Both the position numbers and the translations under genes were made by a program. 64,000 nucleotides of DNA from Rhizopus arrhizus (Eukaryota > Mucoromycota > Mucoromycetes > Mucorales > Rhizopodaceae), in contig JAKZZE010000015.1 of NCBI GenBank assembly GCA_024220505.1, positions 930,001-994,000 on the forward strand. Reading direction: 5' to 3'. Shown here piece by piece: positions 47,714 through 59,183 of the stretch. The number at the start of each line of letters is the position of its first letter. Position 1 is the first letter of the stretch. The notes under the pieces are model-generated. The model had not been told where the DNA came from. It searched no databases and saw only the letters and a list, made by a program, of their open reading frames with translations.

Positions 47714-50117
47714 TTATAAGGTAAAGCTGCCTGATTGTCTGATATCACGGCTCGATGCACCGATGTGAAGCGTGAACTGGCCAGATGGAATGACCCATGA
47801 ACTTGTCTTTGTATCCCAGATACTGAGCTCAGTCGATCCCAAGGTAAACTTGACCGTCGTCTTCTTTCCCTTCTTGATAAGCACCTTTTCAAATCCACGA
47901 AGTACCTTGGGTGGCTCTCCAGCGCCTTTAGGGAAGCTAAGGTATGCTTGAACAACCTCAGCGCCATCAAGGGATCCGCTGTTCTTGACTGCAACAGAGG
48001 CTGTCACCTTTGCTTTGTTGTTATGACCCTTCTTGGCCTTTAACTTCAGATCGCTGTAGGTAAAGTTAGTATAAGACAAGCCATGACCGAATGGGAATTG
48101 AGGAGTGATGTCTTGTGCATCAAACCACTTGTAGCCCATCAGGAGCTTTTCCTTGTAGACAACCTCGGCAGAGGGATCGACCTTGACATTATAGTCAGAG
48201 GCCTTTTTGGCGATGGTATAGGGAAGACGACCAGAGGGATTGACTTTGCCAGTAAGGACATCAGCAAGAGAGTTGCCAGATTCTTGACCAGGAAGACCAG
48301 GCCATACGACTGCTTTAATGTTAGGGTGATCAATCCAAGGCATCAGCACGGGTCCGACAGAATGAATGACGACAACCGTGTTCTTGTTGGCATCTGCAAC
48401 AGCATTGATCTAACAAAGGAGATGAATACAAGCGCTTAATATATGAAAAAGATATTTCATACCAAGTTATCACCATTGTGCCATAAAGAAAGGTTGTTAC
48501 GATCACCAACGTTACCATCAACAGTGATATATTGTTCACCAGAGTCAGAATTGGAAAATACAAAAGCGACATCAGCGTCCTTTGCAGCTTTGGCTGCTGC
48601 ATCAAGATCCCAATCATTCAATGACTGCTTGTAGCTGACTTTCTTACCCAAGGCGTTTTTAATACCAGTGATAGGCTATATGACAGTCAGTGCGATTCAA
48701 AAATAACTAAAAAAAGAAAAGGCTTACGTCAATAAGGTATGGAAAATTGGCAGTGCCAGATCCCCAACCTTGAGCGAGTGTTCCATCATCACAACCGTGA
48801 TCTTCACATGCATTAATACCCCTACAAAAACAGATGAATAACAAAATTGAAAATATCTTTATAAGGCCTGTACTCACTTGGGATTATTTGCAGCATCACT
48901 TCCAATAAAAGCAACACTCTTGACTGACTTGACAGGCAAGATACCGTCATTCTTCAAAAGTACAGTTGAGGCAGCACCCATTTCACGTACTAGCTTGTAG
49001 TGGTCAGCTTGGACGTTGACGTAAGGGGCATTTTTCATGTCAAAAGAATCGATAGTAACTTTAGGATAGCCAGTTTCTTGTCTAAATCTATACCAAGTGG
49101 CAACAATGCGAGTGGCCATATCAGTAACACGTGACTTGGAGACTTTGCCATGGTCCACAGCAGCTGTCAAGTTTTTGCCAAAGTAAGAGTTATTTGAATG
49201 ATAAACAATATCACCTATGGTGTCAAATGATACAAGTCAGTACACTTAATATTTGTAAAGGCATACAAAGAACATTCACCTGGCATGGTCATATCGAGTC
49301 CATGATTTACAGACGGAACAGTGGACATAGTAGCAGACCAATCTGACTGTACAAAGCCTTTGAAGCCAAGCTCGCCCTTCAAGACAGTGTTCAGGAGATA
49401 ATCATTTTCACAAGCATAGGTACCATTTACTTTGTTATAACTACACATAACAGAGCCAACACCTGCTTCAATCGAACGAGCAAAGGGCCAAAGATAGATT
49501 TCGTGCAAAGTTCGCTCATCCACATCTGAGGATTCTGTAGTTCTATTCATCTCTTGATCATTGAATAGATAATGTTTGGCTGTAGCAATTACACCTTGAC
49601 TTTGGATACCAAGGATAGTCTCAGTAGCCAATATACCCGTCAGATATGGATCTTCACCTCCTGATTCCCAACCACGACCGCCTTCAGGAGCTCTCATAAA
49701 GTTCATTGCAGGACCTAACAGGACATGGGCGCCTTTGCCACGGAATTCTTTGCCCAAATACACACCACGTTCATAGATAGCCTTGCGATCAAAGGAGGCG
49801 GCAGCGTTGATACCAGCAACACCTGAGGTGACATTATTGCTAAATCGAATACCAAGAGGAGCGTCTTGTAAGCAGAGAGAAGGGAAATCTGGGTTTTTGA
49901 TCGCGTACGTATTACCCAAACAAGGGCCATTTTGCCATCCGACACCGGTCGTAATGTTGACCTTTTGTTCAAGAGACATTTGATCTACCAGCACCTTGGC
50001 TTTAGCATAGGCATCGTCCCATGAACGAAGCTTGACATTGGCTTCAGCGATTGGTAGGACGGCATTGGCCGCTATTAAAACTGACACAGCAACAGCAGAT
50101 AGAGAAGGGATATACAT
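47714..50117 (-). CDS. Secreted GH3 beta-glucosidase, copy 2 (5 exons)
   Basis: It has the same exon layout and predicted length (725 residues) as copy 1, at a constant offset of 18,229. The signal peptide, nucleophile motif [10 protein letters not shown] and [14 protein letters not shown] are all kept. Differences from copy 1 are few and mostly conservative, for example [14 protein letters not shown] for [30 protein letters not shown] for [16 protein letters not shown], and VYHSNNSY for VYYSNNSY. The last exon matches copy 3 exactly as far as I can see, and differs from copy 1. No stop or frameshift is visible, so the gene should be functional. Confidence 0.95.
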
Positions 50118-52008
50118 ATGAAATGTGGATGAAAAGAAATTTGCAGGAAAAGTGCCGTCCTTTTGTACTGATCCATTTTCCAGTTTCAATGATTTCCCAA
50201 ACCTATAAACTGATATAGTAACATCGATTCAATCTTTTTCTACCATTATCCCGAGTATTAGATCTTGGTAATCCGGGAGGAATTGGATGACTGAATCAAC
50301 CCCGCCTATATCTCATATAAAAAACAAATTTCAGCAGTATTCATGGTTTTCCCATGATTGATAAACATAATGAAATGGTATTACCATGTACATGGTACAA
50401 AACAACATATTCATATTAATAGACTATTCCGCTCTTTGTTATTTATAAAGCGGGTAAAACATATATCTTGATTAGCTCGATCGTGTTCAAGCTGTAGCAA
50501 ATTAATACCTCAGATATAAATGCTACATGTAATGCAAATTAGGATGGTTTATTTGACTATTATTATCATGTATTTGTCAGCATTTCTTGATCGATGTAAG
50601 CACTGTAATACAGTAATCCAGAAAAAGAAAGCGTGGCCTATATTATAATCTTTTTTCCTTTTTATTACACTGTATATGTCTACTATTACATAAAAACAGT
50701 AAGTTTTTCGGACCGAATGAAATATACTATTCAGGGTCTTCTCCTCAAAGCACATCAAAGATACTGTCATTAAGGAAGAAACACAAAATCCTTATTTGAA
50801 AGTGGCTGCTTTTTTTTTTTTTTTTCAGTTTATTGCCGAAAGATGAAAAGGGGAAATAGATGACTTTTTTAGTTTCTATATGTAACACTGAACGGGATAA
50901 TTTCTTGTGATCTTGCTGCTTTTCCCTGAAACAAAGCCTTCAAAACACTCCAGCACTCGTGGTGTAATGTGAATAAATTTATGATCTCACACGAAACCAT
51001 GAAGCTAACTCTTTAACGAATAGTTTAACTTAGTCAGGCAAACAAATCAATGAATCGAAAAGTATTACGGTCAGCATTCTGCGAGTTCTATTTATTCACT
51101 GCTCAATTTAAATCATTCAGGGTTTTCTAAGTTGTACAGTCTCGTTTTGAAAAAGGATGGGGCTAGGATCATGCGAAAAACATTGAAACGGGACACTTCA
51201 AAAATATGTATAACTGCATTAAATAAACTAATCAAGGCAAAAAGGAAATTGCGGTAGATAAATTGACATTCTAGTAGACCATTAAAACTAGTTTTTAAAG
51301 ACGCTCTGAACCTCTCAATGGAGCATACATGTCAACCAAAAATGAATAAAAATCACTAGCTTTTTTTTTTTCTTTCAGTACAGTTCATAAAGAGTCATTT
51401 GACAGCAAATTGCCGAACATGCTTATGTAAGGATCTTCAGTAACAAAAATATCTGAGTGACTTTTTCGCACTAGCTTTATAGTTCAAATTACGTTCGTAC
51501 AGCCACCATCTCAATTCGTATGAAAGGGATATACTTTACCCGATAGACTGCCGTTGTATGGTCAAATTGAAATACCACAACATGTGTTATTTATATAGCA
51601 ATAAAAGTTGAAAATGTTATGTTTATTTCAAAGGTTTAAAGATTGAAATTTTGAAAACTGATGCAATATGATGACATATTTCAGAGCGTCCTATACTATT
51701 GTAAAGCAGAATATGTGATATGCGCCTGTAATCTAAGTAAAATGTGCCGCTTTACGACTAACAGTCGACAAATCTACTTTCTAGAAGGAAAGAAATATTT
51801 TTTACCATATTGGCCGCAATGAAGCTCGAGTTTTTTTTATCCTTATTAATTAGTAGCCGTTTGAGACACCAAAGATGGAATCTGTTTATACATAACTGTT
51901 TGTGTCACACCAAGACTTGAATACAGCTAGTACGTGAAAGTCCAAGTAAAGGCTTACAATATATAATCAATCGCCAGACCTTTAGGTGAAGTCATCTCAC
52001 ATTAAAAT
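50118..52008. other. Unit 2 spacer, 5' flank of GH3 copy 2
   Basis: The counterpart of 31889-33780, with scattered substitutions. A T-run of about 16 lies near 50810. It should contain the promoter of copy 2. No gene is supported. Confidence 0.6.
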
Positions 52009-52022
52009 TTACTCGTGTTTTC
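52009..52022. repeat. Empty target site corresponding to LINE-1
   Basis: TTACTCGTGTTTTC occurs once here, flanked by the same sequence that lies left of 33781 and right of 39032 in unit 1. It is the pre-insertion state. Confidence 0.93.
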
Positions 52023-53150
52023 AAGAAAACTTGTTTTACTGAAAATCACACATTTATTCTCAGCACCCTCTAAGTAGGCATACTGTAAATTTGAAAGTAG
52101 AAGTAAAATTTTCATTGAAAAATACTGCAAATGGAGGTTTGACTTCTGAATAATGAAGAGGTGTGGTTTGTACTATAACTTGAATAAAGAAACATTATTA
52201 TATACGATTATATAATTCAGATTAATATTGTATGGCTTGTCTTTGACAAAATGGCTGCATAATCTCGGATAAAAAGGAAAGGGGATATGCATATCTCTTA
52301 TTTTGAAGACATCATGGTGGAGCGATCGTATCGAGGCAATGACATTAGGAAATGTATATAGAACGGCTCCTTTATGGTATGATGTGTTTGCAACTTTCTT
52401 TTAGTAAGAAGCCACTGCAGTCTGTCACCAATCGTATAGCTGATAAAAAAAAATCAATTTTTGAAAGGGTATTCGTTTGGAGCTTTAATAGTAAGCTTTT
52501 TCTTGATTTATTCAACTAAGAGTTTTGAAACTTTGATACAAAAATTAGCAAGTAATTCCAAAGTTCTGAATTTTGTTCTTAACTACATTTTATTTATTCT
52601 CGTTTTCAAGCCCATAATGGACGAAATAACAAAATTCATAGTATCTGTCATCTTTAGGTTGCATATATATTCTACTTCTTTACTACTAAAAATGGGGATA
52701 TCAACATTATACACATATTTCTTTACGTTATCATTAATATGATGATTGTCTGTCGCCTTTTTTTTATACCCTTGTCTATAAATAATGCTTGTGATTAAAG
52801 AATAAAACATTTATTACAATGATGCTTTGAAGTACTTTTTGTTTTTGCTTTAAAAGACTTTTTCTCAAACAGAGGTAACCCTTTTTAGACTATCCTTCTT
52901 TTTAAGAGGCTGTAGGTTTTCAATATCAAGTATAAGAATATCACTTGCTTTCTGCACAAGCTGTAAGAAGAAAAGATGACACTTGTGGCTTTTAAACTGA
53001 ACGATACCTGCTTTTTTAATGGGTTGATACATCGGAAAACCAACGTTCTTTGGTCCTGATCCATCCAAATCACGACATTCATTAGCAGGCACTGCTAGCT
53101 TAACATGGAACCTTGTTTTCTTGATTAGAAAAGATTGTTAAATATTGGTT

Positions 53151-53185
<35 letters not shown>

Positions 53186-54869
53186 TCAATGGTGTATTGA
53201 AAAAATCAATTGATACTTTGACAGCTTTTAAACCTAGCAATTACCAGTGTGTGATCATTAATAAGGGAACAGGCTCACGTTAAAAAAAATACTATAGCTG
53301 AATGTACTCATCTCCTTACATAAGCCAGCTAATAACGATTGAAAAGGCATATAAATACTAGTACTTGTGGATGTTACTGAGTAGACTGCTTGTTCCTATA
53401 ATATTAATAGATGGATATTTGTACTTTTGATATCATAAGCAATTCATGCCACAATACTTTAAAGGGGTCTGTTTGAACTGATGATGGCATAATTATCTAT
53501 TCATATCAAATGGATCTAAGTGCATTTATCATATTCTCTTTTTCAGTAATATATCTTGCTTCAAAATTAAGATGTGATTTCTCGTTAAACTAAAAGACTG
53601 TGGAATTTAACAAGACTGGAAAAAAATCATAGTCTTTATTTAATATCATTGCATCTAGTATTTGCATTGTTTTCATAAAGGTTCAATCTGATCCTTTCTA
53701 AAATACTTTAATCATGACTATAGATCTAGGATGAATAAAGTTTAGTATAGAAATCTGTTCCTGGTCATGCAAATGGACTATTTATATCTACTTTTCATTT
53801 ATATATGATTGCCTCAGGAGCTACATTAAAACAGCTTGTGCTGATTTAAAGGAGCAGGATTAATTATGATTGAATAAGAGAGAAGAATGTAGTAAAGCTT
53901 TGTAAAGCATTCACAGCTTTGATTTTTTTTTTTTTGTAGATTGAATATGAATCATGTTTAAAGTATGTTGGAGCAGAGCACAAGATTTACTAATTCTTAA
54001 TGGGCAAGCACATTGCCGTTGCAGGACCGCTGCTGAATAAATGCTCCCACATGCTGGCAATATGTCTTGTAGTTCAATGATTGCTAGTGTTCTACAAGAG
54101 ATTTGTAGTAATCAAATCTGTTTTGTTCACAAAAATGCTGATAAAGAATAGCAACTTAATAGCACCAAATATGCAAGATAGTTTTATCTAATAATATATA
54201 TCTAGAGTTATGTACTTTTTACAGTGTAAATATTAATATATATACTATGTAGTTGGCTACATGATACATTTTATCATACTCCTCATTAATTAGCCTTTTT
54301 TGTTAAGATGTACATATTAATAGGTCTATATTTCCATATGCTCACGTTAATAATCTTTAATAATGCTTGATTGCTATACAATAGTTATTTTGATGTACAA
54401 TAAAATTAATGAATCCATATATAAGTATTTGAGGAACACAAAATGTTTTCTCCTCATCAAGCTTATTTTCACACCAGGGAGGTTGTTGACTCTCTTTTTG
54501 GAGACTTTTGTGATTTTAAATCTTTTCAGCGGGCTAATCAAACTCTAAGCTAACATTCATTTTTATTATTAATAAAGTTAGCATTGACTCATATGAATTT
54601 TTGAGGTCTTCAGTATTTTAAAAGTAAATCATTTTGGAAAAGAATTCAGAAAAGACATAACAATATGTAATAATTTTCTCTGCAATTCTTTATTTTGAAA
54701 ACGAGTAAGAAAGTCATTGGAAAAACGATTTGCTTCCTTAAAACCAAAAAGCAATAATAATCAGCATTACAAAATACAATGTCAAAAATGATGCTTGCAA
54801 GTTGTTTGAAAGCAGAGCTAATGAATATCGATACATAAAATCAAGCTTATAAACAGAGGAGACTTGTAT
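52023..54869. other. Unit 2 spacer, remainder
   Basis: AT-rich DNA matching 39033-40981 and 46735-47631 of unit 1. It holds the LINE-2 empty site at 53961-53972 and an A-run of about 30 at 53154-53183. The open frames at 52461-52742 +, 52865-53092 - and 54363-54548 + are copies of those in unit 1. No gene is supported. Confidence 0.6.
53961..53972. repeat. Empty target site corresponding to LINE-2
   Basis: AAGTATGTTGGA occurs once, continuous with GCAGAGCACAAG, where unit 1 has the element followed by GCACAGCACAAG. Confidence 0.9.
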
Positions 54870-55740
54870 AATAAAAAATATGTAATCATTTATTGATATA
54901 AAAAGCAGTATAGTACATTACACACCAAGTATTGTGCATTCATTTCTTTGCTTATAAGGTAAAGCTGCCTGATTGTCTGATATCACGGCTCGATGCACCG
55001 ATGTGAAGCGTGAACTGGCCAGATGGAATGACCCATGAACTTGTCTTTGTATCCCAGATACTGAGCTCAGTCGATCCCAAGGTAAACTTGACCGTCGTCT
55101 TCTTTCCCTTCTTGATAAGCACCTTTTCAAATCCACGAAGTACCTTGGGTGGCTCTCCAGCGCCTTTAGGGAAGCTAAGGTATGCTTGAACAACCTCAGC
55201 GCCATCAAGGGATCCGCTGTTCTTGACTGCAACAGAGGCTGTCACCTTTGCTTTGTTGTTATGACCCTTCTTGGCCTTTAACTTCAGATCGCTGTAGGTA
55301 AAGTTAGTATAAGACAAGCCATGACCGAATGGGAATTGAGGAGTGATGTCTTGTGCATCAAACCACTTGTAGCCCATCAGGAGCTTTTCCTTGTAGACAA
55401 CCTCGGCAGAGGGATCGACCTTGACATTATAGTCAGAGGCCTTTTTGGCGATGGTATAGGGAAGACGACCAGAGGGATTGACTTTGCCAGTAAGGACATC
55501 AGCAAGAGAGTTGCCAGATTCTTGACCAGGAAGACCAGGCCATACGACTGCTTTAATGTTAGGGTGATCAATCCAAGGCATCAGCACGGGTCCGACAGAA
55601 TGAATGACGACAACCGTGTTCTTGTTGGCATCTGCAACAGCATTGATCTAACAAAGGAGATGAATACAAGCGCTTAGTATATGAAAAAGACATTTCATAC
55701 CAAGTTATCACCATTGTGCCATAAAGAAAGGTTATTACGA
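54870..55740. repeat. Partial third unit, ending inside GH3 copy 3
   Basis: This stretch repeats 47632-48500 almost perfectly. It covers the 3' flank, the last exon, intron 4 and the first part of exon 4 (minus-strand gene). Similarity to the other units drops sharply near 55745, within exon 4, and beyond that copy 3 is a diverged paralogue. Confidence 0.85.
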
Positions 55741-57349
55741 TCACCAAGATTGCCATCTATAGAAGCAATTTCCTCACCAGAGTCAGAATTAGAAAATACA
55801 AAAGCGACATCAGCGTCCTTTGCGGCTTTGGCTGCTGCGTCAAGATCCCAATCATTCAATGACTGCTTGTAGCTGACTTTCTTACCCAAGGCGTTTTTAA
55901 TACCAGTGATAGGCTATATGACAGTCAGTGCGATTCAAAAATAACTAAAAAAAGAAGACTTACGTCAATAAGGTATGGGAAATCAGCAACACCAGATCCC
56001 CAACCTTGAGCAAGTGTTCCGTTACTACAGGCATTAAGGTAGCATGCATTGATACCACTAAGGAATCAGCTTTATGAGTACGGCAAAACAACCTTTATAA
56101 ACCTGTTACTTACTTTGGATCGTTTGCAGCATCACTTCCAATAAAAGCAACACTTTTGACTGACTTGACAGGCAAGATACCATCATTTTTCAAAAGTACA
56201 GTAGAAGCAGCACCCATCTCACGTACTAGCTTGTAGTGGTCAGCTTGAACATTGATGTAAGGAGCAGAATTTTGATCAAAGTTATCGATGCCGACCTCAG
56301 GAAAGTCCTGGTCTTGCCTAACTTTATACCAAGCAGCTACGATACGAGTAGCCATATCTGTCACGCGTGACTCAGAGACCTTTTTGTTGCTCACAGCATT
56401 TGTCAAGTTTTTGCCAAAATAAGAATCAGTGGATGCGATAGTGACACCACCTGCGTTATTAGGAACTTGGTTAGTCTTTCATCTTAATGAATGAAGAAAG
56501 AGATGGCTTACCTGGCATGGTCATATCGAGCCCGTTGTTTGCAGATGAGACGGTAGACATAGTAGCACCCCAATCTGACTGTACAAAGCCCTTGAAGCCA
56601 AGCTCGCCCTTCAAGACAGTGTTCAGGAGATAATCATTTTCACAAGCATAGGTACCGTTTGCTTTGTTATAGCTACACATGACAGAGCCAACGCCTGCTT
56701 CAATCGAACGAGCAAAGGGCCAAAGATAGATTTCGTGCAAAGTTCGCTCATCCACATCGGAAGATGCGGTGTGTCTGTTGTGTTCTTGCTCATTGAGTAA
56801 ATAGTGTTTGGCAGTAGCAATTACACCTTGACTTTGGATACCAGCGATCGTCTCAGCACTCATAACGCCACTCAAGTATGGATCTTCACCTCCTGATTCC
56901 CAACCACGACCGCCTTCAGGAGCTCTCATGAAGTCCATTGCAGGACCCAGCAGGACATGGACGCCTTTGCCACGGGATTCTTTGCCTAAATACACACCAC
57001 GTTCATAGATAGCCTTGCGATCAAAGGAGGCGGCAGCGTTGATACCAGCAACGCCCGATGTAATATTATTAGCCCCTCGAACACCAAGAGGACCGTCCTG
57101 CAGACAAAGAGAGGGGAAATCTGGTTTGGTAGTGGCGTACGTATTGCCAGCACAGAGGCCCTTGCCAAATCCAATACCGGTTGTGATGCTGACCTTTTGT
57201 TCAAGAGACATTTGATCTACCAGCACCTTGGCTTTAGCGTAGGCATCGTCCCATGAAAGAACATTGATCTTGGCCTCAGCGACTGGTAGAACGGCATTGA
57301 CCGTTAATAAGACCGTCATTGCGATACTAGAAAGAGATAGGATATGCAT
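54952..57349 (-). CDS. Secreted GH3 beta-glucosidase, copy 3, chimeric (5 exons)
   Basis: It has the same five-exon layout; exon 1 starts at 57349 with its own signal peptide ([20 protein letters not shown]). The nucleophile motif is [10 protein letters not shown]. The segment after the acid/base Glu reads [12 protein letters not shown] instead of [12 protein letters not shown], and exon 3 reads [15 protein letters not shown] instead of [15 protein letters not shown]. The N-terminal two thirds are clearly diverged from copies 1 and 2, while exon 5 is the same as copy 2. The promoter side is also different and has its own TATA box. The change beside the active site could alter which beta-glucosides are accepted; this is inference. 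No inactivating change is visible. Confidence 0.94.
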
Positions 57350-57410
57350 TCGGATAATAATAATTTTTTAATAAAAAAAAAAACCTGAATGAAAGGGAGA
57401 AAAGTAAGCT

Positions 57411-57420
57411 CTTTTTATAC
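57411..57420 (-). promoter_or_regulatory. TATA box of GH3 copy 3
   Basis: GTATAAAAAG on the minus strand, about 62-71 bp upstream of the ATG at 57349. The corresponding flanks of copies 1 and 2 are unrelated in sequence, so copy 3 may be regulated differently. Confidence 0.55.
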
Positions 57421-59136
57421 TGCTTTTTTTTTTCAGTCCTTTCACCTTATTTTACTGATGACGTATCTATAATTTCCATGAAGTTTACCAGCATACTGCA
57501 TACCGATTCCAAAGAAAAGGGACAAATTGGTATTGAAAGAGACGGATCAACAAAGTTTTGTACAACATTTTATGGTTTCTTGGCTATTCCATATTAGTAA
57601 CACACCTCTGTGTTTTCAAGCAGCACAAGGTTTGTATGGCCCAATGACACTTATTTGATCAAACTCCACTTTTCTGTTTCCATTTATGGGTTTTAACCAG
57701 TTTCTGGGTAATATCGCCCGTTAATGAAAACACTTTTACTGTTTTCAGTTTTTTTCCCAAAGAAAACAATACCTCTTGATAAACCTAGTTTGTACTATAT
57801 TAGTCTTGAAGCTTTTTGTAGGAAAAAGAAAAAAAGAACGGTAGTAACCAATACTAAAAAAACAAGAATCGCGAATGACTACAGATTGTTGTAAAGCACA
57901 GTGCTTATTTGCTTTGCTTTATTAAAAATGAGATGAATCCTTTTTTCTGCCATTTTACAAAGGCTCGAATGATGCTCTTTATTTGAATCTCCGAAATGAT
58001 TGGGAGAATTTGTATAGATCTGGAAAGAAAGAGACTCTATGATCAGGCAAAAACTGTATATACTGGAGCCGCCCTGAACTGTTTATTTTCAATTTATAAG
58101 CATCATTTTTCTCTCAGCATGGGAAGAAGCGAACGCGTCAGGTGAAATTGCTGCCCTTTCTTTTTCTCATGAATCATTCAACATGGCCAAAACCAAGTAT
58201 CTTTCTGGACCTATTTTGCAATTGTCATTGTCCCTTTTCGTTTTTTTGATACAAATCAACGGATGGAGAAGTGTATAGACTTTTTTTTTACATTGAATTG
58301 GACTTTTTCAGCTGCTCCAGTATATGAATGACTGAAAAACCAAGTTAAAAAAACTGTGTTTTTATACCGGCAATACAAATTAAGGAGGGAATGGTAGATT
58401 ACAGTGCTTCACTTTTGGTATTATATAGATAGATCTGCAGGAGAGCTCACAGTACTGCAGGTATCAACTTACTGTTTACATAGAACCATATACCTGATGC
58501 TCATAATAAAAGAAAATTAGTTTACGCACTTTACTGGTTTATCCATACACTTTAATGCTCGAGTACGTGTGTGTGTAAAGCAAGCTTTCCCGTTTGTAAT
58601 GGTCAATGTGTTTCCTTCCTTTGTTTCTTTGATTTCCATTCATTTTGATATGCTTGATTCTTATTTTTATAGCAGAATATATTTATACTATAAAACCAAG
58701 TTCAACTTGATTTGTTTAAATCTCTATGTTGGCTTTATTTTATAATAAAAAAAAATAGTTTGTCGTCAATCCCAATAGCAAAATCATTTTAGGCCACTTT
58801 GATGAACGATTTATTCAGCATGCCGCGGATTGATCAACGCTTGTATATAGAGTAGAAAAATAAGGAAAAAAGAGGGAAAGAGTAGAAAGTTTTTATTCAA
58901 TCGATTAGAAACAGGCCACTACCTGTGCTTTTGACTAGTGATAAGCTTAATCAAACCTTTGATGAAGTATCAAATGAACAATCGAAGTAGGACCAGAAAA
59001 TTTGTCTTGTTCATTAAAGCATAATTGAATTCCGCAGATCCCTTGACCCTGATCTATTGAATCTCTTGTTGGGAACAAAACACAAGTAAAATTTTAAACT
59101 TACCTTGTACTAATTTTCAGTTTATATCTTGTTGGT

Positions 59137-59183
<47 letters not shown>

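Larger units (their letters stand above)
47632..54869. repeat. Tandem GH3 unit 2 (no LINEs)
   Basis: The 7.24-kb form of the unit: GH3 copy 2 plus 4.75 kb of spacer, with both LINE target sites uninterrupted. It is the best available picture of the array before the insertions. Confidence 0.9.

Noticed and set aside
59142..59179. T-run as the tail of a third LINE
   Set aside because: No reverse transcriptase or endonuclease coding remnants lie beside it and I found no target duplication.
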